The notes under the pieces: model-generated | What the model saw: the letters and a program-made list of their open reading frames with translations, nothing else | The model's database searches: none | What the model was told of the DNA's origin: nothing | Part shown: in pieces, positions 31,799 through 45,799 of the stretch | Position numbering within the stretch: the stretch's first letter is position 1 | Layout of the letters: each line of letters starts with the position of its first letter | Translations under genes and position numbers: made by a program | Source: Podocnemis expansa | Taxonomy: Eukaryota > Chordata > Testudines > Podocnemididae | Direction: 5' to 3' | Assembly (NCBI GenBank): GCA_007922195.1 | Contig: ML681963.1 | Location: forward strand, 134,705,512 to 134,769,511 | DNA: 64,000 nucleotides

Positions 31799-34700
31799 CC
31801 CTTGATGAAATCAGGAAGTTAACTGAACAGAGAACCAATCTAAATATTTAAACTGGAAAAAAATAAAATTAAGTATTTAATCCTCAGCAATGGAGATGTT
31901 AATAAAAAACAGAAGGAAATATATTATTGTGTGTCCATAGTCATGAAATGCAGGAGTTAAAAGCTGTAGATGCCCCTTAACTGGATTTTCTATTAGTAAT
32001 TCCATAAAGTAAAGTCATAGCCTTAAAACACTTCACTTATCTTGATGCAATGATATTACGGCATTATATGCACATGCAGAAACCATCAGTGTTGGAATGC
32101 TTTTACAAACAATTGATACATTACATTAATTACTGTATTGTGTGATCAACAAATCTGTTAGTCTTTAAAAGTACCACAGGATTCCTTTTTTGTTTTATTG
32201 CCTTACTGAGAATTTAGGAAACAGTGCAGGCTCTCTCCCCACCAGGATTTAGGATTTACTATCAGAAAATACTTAAGTCTTTCCTTGCCAGATTGCAATA
32301 TTAATTAATGCTGCCTTTACTATCTCAAGACAACCTAAGACTACATTAAGTTTCCAAACTGTACTTTGTTTACTGTACCCACATTCCTACCCCTCTCTAA
32401 ATTCATTTCATTAAATTTAATAAGTACATGATATGACTGTAATTTGGGATGGCTGAAGTCTATTTTTGACCTCCAAGAAAACCTGAAGGACAATCTTCTC
32501 CAGAGACCATTATTCTCACAAAATATTTTGTTATCTTTAGAGGCCAGTATTTTGTGTTAAAGACCCTGCCACTAGCTACATCTTCAGACTTGTCCATGTT
32601 GCAAATAAATATAATATGGCCTATTTCCTAATTTATTTTGAATTATGTTGTCATATACAGCATATCTGGATTATTATGGAAGAGGTTTGCAATTTTAAGA
32701 AGATTAAAATTCACACATTCTGCCTTTAAATTTCAATATTTTAAATGTTGTATTTAGCAAACATCTTACAACAAGAATAATGGGAAACATAAGACTTACA
32801 AATGAATGCTGAAAGTCAACACAGTGATAAGCAAGTACTTTCAAAATAAGCTTTCCTTATTAAGACTTTCTAAACAGAGCTGGCTGACATTCAAGTAACA
32901 TCCCTTCTACAAACAATCTGAAATATTCTTGATAAAATATTTTTAGTGTTGCCACTGTTGGGCTCAGTATTTGCCACTGTCAGGCTCAAAGTTATCTGTG
33001 GATGAAGAAAGATCGTAGATGAAAGAAAAGTTAATAAAGTAATCCCTAGAAATAGACAGATTATTTTGTCAATGCCTATTTTTAAAACTTTATGTATTTC
33101 TTTGTATATAGTAATTTTAGCCTATTATAATCAGAACATGATGAGCAGTGGGCCAAATTCATCCACTGTTTAAATTAACTGAATTCAATATAATTTAACC
33201 CAAGGGTGGATTTAGCCTATAAGGATTTTTTTTTTTTTTTTTTAATTTTGGTTCTTGTTTCTTCACTCTCCCTCTTTTTTCTTTTTCAATGCTATAAAAT
33301 TGCGCACATAGTTTTGATTAAGAATTCCTCTCACTTTTTCTGAGGAAATTTTTCTTTTTCTTAATTATACAGGCATGTGGCCAGTTATGCTTACATTTGT
33401 TTCATCATCTTATTCTCAGAACTTTAAATGACATAAACAAACATTCTAATTTAATATATAAAACAAGATGAGAAAACAATGGTTTTGCATGTAAATGAAA
33501 ATCATGTTAAATCTGTCCTAGTCCCCAAAATATTAAATATTTGAGGCCCCATCCTGAAAAGCCTTCTGTGATGCTTCAAAAACTGAATTTAAAACGACTT
33601 TTGGTATATTCTTTGCCATATGCCTTTGATCTGAAAGAATAAATACACCAATTAATTGCCCAAATAATGCTTCCATAGCCTTTAAAATGCTATTATAGTA
33701 AACAGCTGGTAACATCTATAAATTTTGCCGCATATGTTTAACCATAGGCATACTATTAAATATTTTTTAGAATGCAAAAGGTCTCCAGCAGCAAAACTCA
33801 GAAATAGTTCTGGAAACCAAAAAGTTATAATCTTACAAAAATACGACTCTAAGAAAAATGTTCAGGGATGTGGAAAATCTCCCTGATCCTGAAATAATAC
33901 ACTACATTTTGGTGGGGCGTGGGAGCGGGGGGTGGGGGGACAACACAAACAACATGACCCAAATACATTCAGATGCATCTCCTAAAATATGGGAACTGAA
34001 AGATTCACACTTACAGCAACTGAAAAGCTTTATGACATTTTACATGAATTTAAAATAGTAAGCTATATAAGTAAGTACTAAAAAGCTTATATAGTAGACA
34101 GGAAAAGACATGCACAAATATGGAAAATAAGAAGTTTGATAAATTATAAGAAATAATTAAATTAATTCCCTAACAGCACTTATAAGTTCACTAATTTTTG
34201 TACCTGAGATTCAGATCACTGGATGAATCTAATTATTCCATAAGGCATTTGAATTTCTTCCATCGTCCTTCCCTGATTACTTTTACAAAACAATACCTAG
34301 CTTAATATTTACACACTTTTACAAAAGAATATAGCAAAAATACTAATTCTAAAAGAAGAACAGACAATCAACCTCTCAGCAAATTCCACAATGACAAATG
34401 CCCAATCCTAACCTTCTCTAAAAAAAAACTTTAAGCTTGGAATGTAACTGCTGTAAAAAGTCAGCAGGGTTAACAGTACACACCAAAAATATCCTTCCTG
34501 AGCTGTCCTAATTGCTCAAGATAAGAATACATAACTTTCAAATAGATAGTCTCATAACAAAACAGACATATAAAGAACATAACATTGAATAAACAGCTCA
34601 CATTTAATTGTATAACTAAGAGTCCTTGTAACTCAATTAAAAGAATTGACAAAGTATTAATAAAGGACTGTATAAAAATTATTCTTGTTGTTTTGAAAAT

Positions 34701-35139
34701 CGATTTCTCAGAAATCAACTAAAAAACACACCAAATTTGATATTTTGTCTCAGGCCAATAACTTCCAGCTCTCCAAAGACAAGACAAATGTGGGGACAAA
34801 ATACATACCTATAATAATAATTCATTTGTAACAGTATCTGCTGGTTACAAACAACAACTACAACCACCAGCCTCAGTCAGTCACTGATCGCTCTTATCAG
34901 CAAACACAAGCACACACTAATATGCATTTGGCAGTGAAGCATAGGCATTAAAAAGGACAAAACTCTATTTCTTTTTATTTGACTGCTGCAAAACTTTTTA
35001 TTGTTTTGGGTTAAGGGCTCAAAGCTATTTGCTGGTTAAAACAGAAGTCTTAGTTTCATTGAATTTCCAAAGCCTTACCCCATCACTCGAAAAGAGCATC
35101 CAAATTTAAGCACTACTATTTCCATTTCCCTTTTATGTC

Positions 35140-35345
35140 TTGTCTATATACAGCTACTGCACTGATTTAACTACCTATAAACTGGTTTTTAAACTGATTT
35201 AAATTGGTGCAATCCGAAATCAGTATAAGAGGTGGCAGAACAAACTGAGCTTGTTACCAAAACAAATTACATCAATATAAGCCATTCTTATACTGGCTTA
35301 AGAGTACCCACCCATAAGGGTTGCACCAATGTTACTAAATCTATT
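35140..35345. repeat. Weak inverted-repeat element
   Basis: GATTTAAATTGGTGCAATCC near 35,196-35,216 is loosely inverted as GGGTTGCACCAATGTTACTA near 35,318-35,337. TAAACTGG words repeat in between. This style of sequence is common among amniote non-autonomous DNA elements, but the ends are not definable by eye. Confidence 0.35.
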
Positions 35346-36804
35346 TAGAAATTTACTTCTTTCCCAATCATCTTGAAATTAGTAGCATTAACATCTGTAA
35401 AATGCTAAATTGCATATAAACTTGACAGCTGATTTTATTTCAAATGCATCCAGCTCCTCCAATAGAAGTCAATGAGATGTCTGCGTGTATTAAAAAATGC
35501 AATCTTAAACTGTTGTTTCTAAATGATTTCTGATAATTTCTCAAGAATCCAAGAATATTTTATTTTAAGTCACGTATTTTAATTTTATATTAAGAAATTT
35601 CAACTTAATGAAAGTAAATACAATAGATGATGACTAAACAAATATCACTGTGCACTACCTGACCTGAAATCCCAGCAAATACATTCTTCTTGCTTTTCTC
35701 TCTTCTCTCAGTGAGAATAGGAAAAAATAATATTCCATACTCAAAAAGAAGGGAGAGTGTGTGTGCTTAGAAACATTTCTGTAACTCCTAATTTATCTGA
35801 TGGGAGTTGCAAGGATTTACATACTCTGGTGCTTTGAAAATATGAAGACCCATTTAACTACTTAGCTTCATTATCAAAACCTACCAGCAAATAGGATGTT
35901 CCTATTTTAATAAGAAGCAATGGTCCACACTGTACAACAAATGTTTTTAGATGACATCACATCTAGCTGCAGGAGCCCAGAAAGTAATAGCCCATCAACT
36001 GCAGGCACAACTTTCCTGTTATGTATTTTCAGTTGGAATAAAATCATTAGTCATTCCAAATTTATTTTCTGCTTTGACACAATGGTATGATGTTCCATCA
36101 GAAAAAATGTCAAGTAATTTTTCCAAAGAGCATATTCAGATTATAAAACAACTAGGTTTAGATAATTCTGACAGCTAGGTCAGAAACAAGTTGCAGAACT
36201 TCAGATACGTATTTCTGACCAATATACTTCTACATAAAGTAACAGGAAAGGACAAGTCATCAGAAAAGTTATATGTCATTTCTAAACTCTAAAACCATCA
36301 ACTATCCATGAACTCAGTGCTCTTTACGTATATACTAATATTGTAAAAAGTAATAAGCATTCACAAAACTGCAAACATACTGAGGTAAAACTACTAAGAA
36401 TTCTGACATTGTCACATGGGATGTTTGGGGAGCTGTGGAAAGGGGAGAAGTGACAAAGCCCTCAGTCTCTATAGCCTGTACTGGACAAGGATAGAGCCCC
36501 AGGAATAGTAACTTCATAGAAATCTCAAACCCTTCCCCACAACCACCCAAAAGATTCTGCTGGGTATTGCTTCTTTTCATTAAGACACCTGCTGGATATT
36601 AACTGACTTCTCCTGCATTTACTAATTTTGGACACTGCACTGGGCACTTTTCTTTCCAGCTGCCCTGAATTCCATCTACTGCCAATATTTTCTCTCTAGC
36701 ATTTCTCATTCTCTTTCTCTCTGTCACCTCTGCATTTTCCTCACACCACTCTATCAATCTCTTTAATTTATTATTCTTATCCTTCTTCTCCCTTCCTTGA
36801 CATC

Positions 36805-36935
36805 TAGTATTTTAGGAACTGTCCAATTGGGTCAGACAAGAGGTTTATCTAGTCCAGTAGGCTCTCTACAACACTAGCCAGAACCAAATGCACCAGAAAG
36901 AAGCTTAAAAAACACTCAAGTTGGAAAACATTTAA
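36805..36935 (+). repeat. Old LINE-tail-like repeat relic
   Basis: TTGGGTCAGACAAGAGGTTTATCTAGTCCAGTAGGC resembles the GGGTCAGACCAAAGGTCCATC stretch common in old sauropsid LINE-like repeats. No ends or coding sequence can be defined. Confidence 0.35.
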
Positions 36936-39900
36936 CATGTTTCTTCTACTTCCTTAATTAGAAGTTGGAGAATGTCCTGATGAAAAAAAAATTGAATATA
37001 CCTTCTAAAATTCCTGTCCTTCATTTATTTACCTCGCTTTACAACATGGCTCTACAAAATTGCTGCCCAGTTTCAAACTAAGGGTGGTATACACCCTGCT
37101 GCCAAAATATCACCAAAACTGCAGAGTGCTGCTACAGGTACTGGTGGCTCAGTTTTTAGGTGCCAGGAGCCACTCTGCCTCAGCCATTCCATGGCAGAGC
37201 TAGGCGCCATTTACAAACCTGACACTGGGTGTTTGTCAAGCCCTGCTTTAAAAAATCCTTATTACCCATATTTCTGGATTTGTCATTAGCAGGATATCTA
37301 CTGGGGGGGGGGTTGTTTCTGGGTTTTTTTTATAATCACGGTTTGAAAGGGTGAAGGCTTAAGAAGCAGCCTATAAAACTGTTTGAAAATTATGATTACA
37401 CAAGTTGCTGGATCCTTAATTGAAAGCATCCTTGGAAAGTTGATATTTGAGCAAGAGAAAAGTTTTCCCAGTGCTTGACACAACTGAGGTCAGACTAAGA
37501 TAATGCAAAACCTTGACACTACTTTACGGAAAACTAGCAGAAAGTCAAGGTCTATTTTAAAAGGCAATATAGCATCTTTTGTTATACTTACTTTATCAGA
37601 CATCCCCGAACACCACACTGCTTTGACACACATTACTTCACCAGAAAGAATGGAGGATCATCATAACCGTCATATCTGACTGCAAAATATGCAACCCCCA
37701 AAACTACATGATTCTCAAAAAAGAGAAAAATGTGAGTAATTATTAGACTCATGCTGCCAATATACAACTTAAGTGTTAAATTAGACTAATATGTTCAGGA
37801 GGAATATAGCCTAAAGACAAAGCAAAGCACATACAACTTTCTCCATATACTGAAACTTGATAAATAACTGAATGCATTTTGGTTTCATCATTTCCAAGAA
37901 CACTAAAGTTTGCTATTTTGATGATTATACAATAGACTCAAGATTAGTCAACATTCTCTATAACCTCTGAATACTCAAAAAGTACAAGTGGTAATTTCAT
38001 TTGGTTTTATAGCAGTTGCTCCCACTGTGGAGGTTAGAATGAGTTGAAGTTTTCTTTAGGGGATTCTAACACATTGATAAAAATTCACTCTATCATCAAA
38101 AATTATCAGAACAATCCCTAAACTGAGTTCTCTCTTTTATTCTAATAAATATCTGTAATAAGCTATAAGCTTTTAAAAGAAAGCAGTTTTTTTTATTGCT
38201 TTTGATATTTTGCACTTGTGCACTTCCAAAGTAACTCCTAACAGAAAATTTAAAAGTGCACACACACATTCTGCAGCTACAACTCAAAGTCTTGGACACC
38301 ACATAAAATAAAAAAAAACCTTTCACATAATTTCTCAGCTTTGTCTGAGTCTTCTCAGCTGAAGTGTATTTCCTCCAAAGAAATTTACTACACATTTCTA
38401 ATAGTTGTGAAAGTCTTATACAGCATTTGTGTCTCCCACAAAAACCCAGATTAATTTTGTTTGAGAAAGGAAAATTAAATAGGGACCTAAATTTATTCAT
38501 GGCACATGTATCCTTGCACAACAGAACGCAGATAGGTTTACTTAGTAAAAGGTGCAGTATCTAAAACAGTGAAAAGCCCTAACTCCTCTTTGCTATTTTT
38601 TTTTTTTTTGCAAAATTTGCTATAGCACCTCTTCCCCAAACCAGAGACCAGCATTAACCCAGCAATAAAAGTTAAACTTTGTGACAAAAATCAATAAGAA
38701 ATCATCAAGTTCATTAAACGTGACAAAAACCAGCAATACCAAAGCATCTGCAATAGCATAGACTCAATGTCATCAGTAAGCAAATCCACTGCTCACAATC
38801 CAAATAATCTGAATCAATATAATTTCAGAAACTCATTATTTGATTCTCCCTTCCAGTAGGGCTTGTAGAGCAGAAGACAGCTTCCTCCCCTCCCCCGCCC
38901 CAAAAGCCATCACCAAAACACAAAATGTAGATCACACTTGTGCAATTGTCAAGGGCTAATGGGTAATTTCTTTCACATTGACACACCTAGGATGACAGCA
39001 GACCCTCAAGATCCAGCCTTAGCTCCTGCTTCAGGTTCTGAAAATCATAAGGACTGCTATGGTCCCCACTCCTCAGCCCAAAACTTGTGTCTCTCTCCCT
39101 CTTCACAATACCAAAGAAAAAAGGTGAAGTGTCAAATTCCGCTTTTAAAGTGTCTGATTGGTCAGTTGACATCACAATCATATTTGTACATTGCATGCGG
39201 TACTTTTAAAGATCATACAGACAACCTACACCTAAAATTATCACACTTGTAAACCTGCAGTGTATTTCTGAATGAAAAACAAATGGAACTATCAACAGAG
39301 CTACAATATCATTTCTGGTTGTGAGGCCTCAGCTTTGCTTTCAGACTGTACATTACTGTGCACCATGATTAATGTCTTCATAAAGGTAAATTGTAACCCA
39401 CATGGCTAAGAAGGAGCAATCTCTTTTAGGGATCTCTTAGGGCTGGGTTATGATGCCGGGCAGATTTTGCAGCCCAGAAACCAGAACTTTCTGGTGAGAG
39501 GGTGTGGATAGCATATTGAGCATGCTCCACAAGTTTTACGGTTGTGCTGGAGTCAGGTGCCTGGGAGAAGCCTGACAGGAGCAGCCACAGAGAGCTGCAG
39601 AGTCCATGTGCTCAGTGATTGACTGAGAGGAGTTGAACCACGACTGGACTACAGGATGTTTTCTCCCTGCTTTGGACTGTTTTGCAAGGGGAGTTTTCTG
39701 CTCTGGAACTGAGAGCTGGATGGCCCGTGACCTGACTGCATGGTGCTGGTTGAGGAGTAAAAGGGAAGGACTGCATGGATTCCAGCTGAAGATTCCTGCA
39801 GCCAGGGAAGATGAGGATTGGTTTTGTTTTGCATTCAAGCCTCAAGGACTTAGACTGCAATTGAAATAAGGGTGACTCCACCTGAACTTTGGGACTCTTG

Positions 39901-41940
39901 GGTTTCCTGTTGTTTTGTTTAAATTTATTTTGGTTTCTTAGGATAAGGTTTGTTTAGTTAAAAAAGTTTATTGTTACGTTTATTCTCAGTAATATTTTGT
40001 TGTGGGATGGGAACACTGAGCAGTCTTCACTGTGGTCTTGTACAGACTGGATCCTGGCTCTCCAGCTGCTTCCTACAGGGGTAATCTGTGTTAGGCACTG
40101 GAGAGGGGCTAAAGAATGAATTTTAGCCCACCTGAAAGTTACAAAATATCAACTGGAAAAAAAAATCACTTGATCCCTCATTCTCAGTTTCTGATGTTAG
40201 ATACATCCTAAAAGAGTTTTACATCACTTATAAGAAAAAATGCCAATCACTGTAAAGCAATTAATTCCCTATTCTCAGTTGAAATAGACCTGATTGGGAC
40301 CAAATTTAATTCTGAAGTGATTAGTGTTATAGGATACAGAGGTATGTATTTTTTACCAAACATTTTATTTGATTTGTCCAATTTAAAAACTATATCTAGT
40401 ACAAACATGCAGTAGCTAAATTACAGTATACTAATTTCATGTGGCTAAATTACAGGTGTTATCTCTCAGAAGTAGCTCTTTATGAGTTATATCTATCATT
40501 TGGGTTCCCTCATATTTTTTCTTACATGTTAACATATGTTTCGTATCTCATATTTTCTTATGCTGAAAACTTAAAAGTTCAGAAACATAAAACACAAACA
40601 GATTTATACAAAACTTTTACAAATAAGTTTGTTACATTACATAATTAAATACTGTTTCTCAAAGTCAAAGTCATTTTGTGGGCGGGGCAGAATAATCTGT
40701 TCTAAATTATCAGAAAATAAGTATTCAGCAAAGAAACTGCTGTCACTTTCAAACTCACAAGAGGCTATTACTAAAAGTGAATGAAAATTAAATCCAGTAA
40801 ACATGAGAACTGCATTTATTTTTTTTAAAATCCCAACTACAAATACAGTATCATATGTTGATCTTGTCAAACTTCAATTATTCATTTATAGTATTAGTCG
40901 TCTCATCTAGAAAGGCTGTAAAAACAGAAGAGATTTCAAAACAGCACCCAAAATATAGAAATTTATTTGGTCAGTCGGTCAGTTGGAAGAATGGGGCTTC
41001 GTAAGAACAGACTCTGGGTTGTTAATATATTAGCATTCTAGGGTTGCTTAATTTAAACAGTGGAAATGCATGTGAATGGCAGAGGAAAGGAAACAAGGTA
41101 GAGGAGAAGAGAGTCATCTGGAATTCCTGACTTGCAATACAAACAGAAAAGGGAATTCAAAATACACAAAACAATACAACATTACAAAACAAATGAATCT
41201 GCAAAATACACAACAAGGGGAATTACTGTGTACTGAGATGGCATAAACAGAATGCTACAACAGGAACCACTGATGTCCACCACCATACAATAGAACATCA
41301 AAGATCAAAACACCTCAGGAGTGTTCATAATCTGAACATAACATAGGGTATGGTACCCTGCTGAAGTCAGTGTTTCCCAGTTGAGGCAGGGAGAAATCTC
41401 TGCAGGTGGCTACCTGGGAGGACTGGTTGGTTTGCAAAACTGCTCCTTTGTCATATTGGCTGAATGGGGGGGACAGGACACTGCCGCACTCCCTTGGCAC
41501 TACAAGTCACAGCCCTCAGCTGCCTCTCCACAGATCTGCCCTGTCCAGTGCACTGCTTGCTACACTTCAGAGGCAGCACATAGAAGGGGGTTGGGTGCCA
41601 GCTTCCTGCTAGCATACCTCAGTCTCTTAAGCCCCTTGTACTCTCAGAGGTGCTGACCGGATCCAGAAGTGAAGACCCAGGCAAAGCTTGGGCTGCATCA
41701 GTGCACAGGCTGTTGCCCTTTAGAACTCTTCCAGAACGCAGCTAACTCCCATTCCACTCTATAATTTAGTTAAAATGTTTCCTTTTTACTTGCCCATTGC
41801 CAACAATTACTGAAGCTCCCAAGTACTAAGTAGAATACTTAAACATACAGAATGTTGCATTCAAACTGTAAGAAGCTGGTTATTTTGGAAGAATTTTTGT
41901 TCTCTGAGAAGGGGACCAAAGCCCACAGGTAAGTGACAAT

Positions 41941-44935
41941 GTGGGAGACCAGGGGGATGGGATGGAACTTGGGGGGTGCTGGGACTGTAACTCCAGGGAT
42001 AGAAGAGAGGGTAGCTGGAACATGCAGGGGGAATCAAATAACCTTCTTAGGTGCTCTAATGAAGCCCTAATGCCTGAGGCAGGTGGGGGAGGTCAACACC
42101 AAAAGAAAATGCAGGGAGCTAGATACAATAGAATTGAAAATCAAAATGGGAAAGTAGGGCAATCAGCCAGGTATCTTAGGTGCCTATACACAAATGCAAG
42201 GAGCCTGGGAAACAAGCAGGAGGAATTGGTAGTACTGGCGCAGACAAAGAACTATGACATGATTGGGATAACAGAGACGTGGTGGGATAGTTTGCATGAC
42301 TGGAGCTCTGCAATAGATGGGTATAAACTGTTCAGGAAGGACAGGCAGGGAAGGAAAGGGGGAGGAGTAGCTCTATATGTAAAGGAGCTCTATGACTGCT
42401 CAGAGCTCCATTATGAAAGTGGAAACAAGCCAGTTGAAAGTCTGTGGGTTAAGTTTAGAGGGGAGAGCAACAAGGGGGATGTTGTGGTAGGTGTCTGCTA
42501 TAGACCACCAGATCAGAAGGAGGAGGTGGATGAGGCATTCTATGGACAACTGACAGAAGTTTCTAGAGCACAGGCCCTGGTTCTCATGGGGGACTTCAAT
42601 TACCCTGACATCTTCTGGAAGGCCAATACAGCAGTGCACAGGCAATCCAGGAAGTTTCTGGAGAGTGTTGAGGACAACTTCCTGGTACAAATGCTGGAGC
42701 AACCAACTAGGGGCCTTGCACCTCTCGATTTGCTGCTCACAAATAGAGAAGAATTTATCAGGGAAATAAAGTGAATGGCAACCTGGGTAGCAGTGACCAT
42801 GAAATGATTGAGTTCAAGTTGATGATTAAAGGAAAGAAGGAAAGAAGCAAAACGCAGACCCTGGACTTCAGAAAAGCAGATTTTGTCTCCCTCAGGGAAC
42901 TGATGGGCAGGATCCCTTGGGAGGCTGATCTGAAGGGGAAAGGTGTCCAAGAGAGTTGGGTGCATTTTAAAGAAACCCTGCTAAGGGCACAGGAAGATAC
43001 AATTCCGATAAGGAGAAAGCAGAGCAAATGTGGAAGGCGCCCACTGTGGCTCAACAGAGAGCTCTGCACTGAGCTGAAGCATAAAAAGGACGCTTACAGG
43101 AAGTGGAAGCTAGGACAGATAACTAAGGAGGCATATAAAGACATTGCTCGGGACTGCAGGGATAAAATCAGAAAGGCCAAAGGACAAATGGAGTTGCGAC
43201 TAGCAAGGGATGTGAAGGATAACAGGAAGGGGTTCTACAATTATATCAATAATAAGAAGAGGATCAGGGATGGTGTAGGTCCCTTACTGAATGGGGCAGG
43301 CATCCTCGTGACAGAGGATGAGGAAAAAGCTGAAGTGCTCAATGCTTTTTTTACTTCAGTTTTCACAAGCAGGGTCAGCTCCCAGCCCACTACCATGGGT
43401 ATGGCAGATTGGAGAGAAGAAGAGAGGCCCTTGGTGACAGAAGGTCAGGTTAGGGACTACTTAAAGAAACTAGATGTGCACAAGTCCATGGGGCCGGATG
43501 AACTGCATCCGAGGGTGCTGAGGGAGCTGGCTGATGAGATAGCAGTACCGTTGGCCATTATCTTTGAAAACTCATGGTGAATAGGGGAGGTGCCAGAGGA
43601 CTGGAAAAAAGCAAATATAGTACCTATCTTCAAGAAAGGCAAAAAGGAGGATCCAGGGAATTACAGACCTGTCAGCCTCACCTCAATGCCTGGAAAAATC
43701 ATGGAGCAGCTTCTCAAAGAATCCATCTTGAAACACTTGGAGGAAAATAGAGTAATCAGGAACAGTCAGCATGGATTCACCAAGGGTAAACCATGCCTGA
43801 CCGACCTCATAGCCTTCTATGATGAGATGACTGGATTTGTGGATGCGGGAAGAGCCGTTGATGTGATATACCTTGACTTTAGCAAGGCTTTTGATACAGT
43901 TTCCCACAGCATTCTCATTGGCAAATTAAGGAAGTATGGGTTAGATGCGTGGACTGTAAGGTGGATAGAAAACTGGCTAGATCAACGGTTTCAGCGCGTA
44001 GGAATCAATGGCTCCATGTCAAGTTGGCAAGCAGTAACGAGTGGCGTGCCCCAGGGGTCGGTCCTGGGGCCAGTTCTGTTCAATGTTTTCCTTAATGATC
44101 TGGATGATGGGACAGATTGCACACTTAGTAAGTTTGCAGATGATACCAAACTGGGGGGAACGGTAGACACCCTGGAGGGCAGGGACAGGATTCAGGGAGA
44201 CCTAGACAAATTGGAGCAGTGGGCCAAGAGGAATCTCATGAGGTTCAACAAGGACAAGTGTAAAATCCTGCACTTGGGACGAAAAACCCCATGTACTGCT
44301 ACAGGCTGAGGAGTGATCAGCTAAATAGCAGCATTGGAGAAAAGGACCTGGGAGTCATGGTGGATGGGAAGCTGGATATGAGTCAGCAGTGTGCGCTTGC
44401 TGCCAGAAAGGCCAGTGGCATACTGGGCTGCATCCGAAGAAGTGTTGCCAGCAGATCGAGGGATGTGATCATTCCCCTCTATTCTGCACTAGTGAGGCCA
44501 CATCTGGAATACTGTGTCCAGTTTTGGGCTCCCCACTACATAAAGGACATGGACAAATTAGAAAGAGTCCAGAGGAGGGCAACAAAAATGATCAAAGGGC
44601 TGGAGCACAAGCCCTATGAAGAAAGACTGAAAGAACTAGGCTTATTTAGCCTGCAGAAGAGAAGACTGAGGGGGGATTTGATAGCAACCTTCAACTACTT
44701 GAAGGGTTGCTCCAAGGAGGATGGAGCTCGACTGTTCTCGGTAGTAACAGAGGGCAGAACGAGAAGCAATGGTTTCAAGTTACAGCTGGGGCGGTCCAGG
44801 CTGGATATTAGGAGAAACTTCCTTACTAGGCGAGTGGTGAAGCACTGGAATAAGCTGCCTAGGGAGGTGGTAGAATCTCCATCTCTGGAGGTGTTCAAGG
44901 CCCAGCTGGACAAAACCCTGACTGGGATGATCTAA
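41941..44935 (+). pseudogene. CR1 ORF2: endonuclease plus reverse transcriptase
   Basis: The endonuclease (about 42,175-42,830) shows LYTNARSLGN, ITETWWD, GVALYVKELYD, VCYRPPDQ, LMGDFNYPDI and, after a frameshift, [10 protein letters not shown]. It would nick the target. The RT follows with [46 protein letters not shown] and KFADDTKL (FADD at 44,133-44,144), then a C-terminal domain ending DKTLTGMI. Three lesions are visible: a one-base loss near 42,772, a TGA at about 43,578, and a frameshift near 44,290. Catalytic motifs of both domains are intact. The first ATG used here is arbitrary; the true ORF2 start is uncertain. Confidence 0.93.
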
Positions 44936-45017
44936 TGGGAGTGGTCCTGTTTTTTTTGGCAGGGGGTTGGACTAGATGACTTCGTGGGGTCCCTTCCAAC
45001 CCTATGATTCTATGACC
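44936..45017 (+). other. CR1 3' untranslated region and terminal repeat
   Basis: After the ORF2 stop comes GGGAGTGGTCCTG, GGGTTGGACTAGATGAC, GGTCCCTTCCAACCCTATGA and TTCTATGA. This is the segment bound by the CR1 reverse transcriptase and is shared with the SINE tail at 12,601-12,660. Confidence 0.88.
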
Positions 45018-45145
45018 TGAGTGCCACCATCATGACATAAAAGAAATCACAAAAATGCTACTGGTATGTGTCTTTTCTTAGAAGTCCCACAAAAAAAGGA
45101 TACTGCAAGATTGTCTGTTTCTCTTTACAGGGCAGAAAGTACCAG

Positions 45146-45402
45146 TAGAGCCCTGCATGGATACAAATATGTGGATCCTTATCCGATCTGCATCCACAAG
45201 AAATGGTCCGCGGATATCCGTGTTGTATCCGCAGATGCAGATATCCGCATATTTGCAAGGCTCTAAGCTCTATGAAGATAAAAATATATGGACCTGTATC
45301 CGCTCTGCACCTGCAAGAAATGGTCCGTGGATATCCATGTTGTATCTGTGGATGCGGATATAATGCAGATATCCGTGGATATCTGCATATTGCAGGGTTC
45401 TA
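45146..45402. mobile_element. Non-autonomous DNA element, family C copy 2, internally duplicated
   Basis: It begins TAGAGCCCTGCATGGATAC and ends GCAGGGTTCTA, inverted repeats. Flanks AGTACCAG and AGCATCAG match 6 of 8. The element holds two tandem versions of the same unit: 45,146-45,268 ends GCAAGGCTCTAA, and 45,269-45,402 repeats GAAATGGTCCGTGGATATCC. It lies 130 bp past the CR1 tail. Confidence 0.8.
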
Positions 45403-45799
45403 AGCATCAGCAGCACAGACCCATGAACACAAGAATCCATTCTTACATTTCATCTTACATTTCCCAAATGCCTGGTCATGGAAGATTCTAAAATCATCCC
45501 TTCTTGAAGTGTAGTCACAATATGCTATCAACTCTGCAGATTTGTCTGAGGAGTTTTTAAAATAGCTCTATTTGCCTTTCTAGCTAAAAGATACTGAATT
45601 TATTTTAACTGATAGGATAAATGTTTTGTATGGAGGAATTTAATCATATTTAATACAGCTACTCACGAATGCACATAAAGTCATCCTTAATTATGTTTAG
45701 ATGGCAACATACCCCCTTGGTTCAAGCACAAAGGTCAGACTTGAATTGCTCTTGAAAGTTTTTAAATAAGTATTAAAATAAGAGTTTACAACTAATGTG

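Larger units (their letters stand above)
31807..41889. other. Long A/T-rich stretch with few recognisable features
   Basis: No host exon, RNA gene or intact mobile element could be supported here. A PLE tail trace lies at 32,145-32,200 (AAATCTGTTAGTCTTTAAA). Faint repeat relics are listed separately at 35,140 and 36,805. The 75-codon plus-strand frame at 35,951-36,178 and the 141-codon minus-strand frame at 38,096-38,521 have no recognisable domain. The segment 39,430-40,150 is more GC-rich, with a TTTGTTTAAA-rich end, and may be an unclassified repeat. Confidence 0.45.
41890..45017 (+). mobile_element. CR1 LINE, ORF2 nearly complete
   Basis: A plus-strand CR1 (chicken repeat 1 clade) retrotransposon holding the endonuclease and reverse transcriptase of ORF2 and the short 3' untranslated tail. 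The tail ends GGTCCCTTCCAACCCTATGA then TTCTATGA, the octamer-like 3' repeat typical of CR1, with no poly-A. ORF1 is not recognisable, so the copy is 5' truncated near the start of ORF2 or its upstream part is too diverged. CR1 elements usually lack target duplications, and none is seen. It is the least damaged element in the window and so probably among the youngest. Confidence 0.92.

Noticed and set aside
35951..36178. A 75-codon plus-strand frame that could be an exon in otherwise quiet DNA
   Set aside because: It matches no family I recognise, splice sites are unconvincing, and such lengths arise by chance in A/T-rich DNA.
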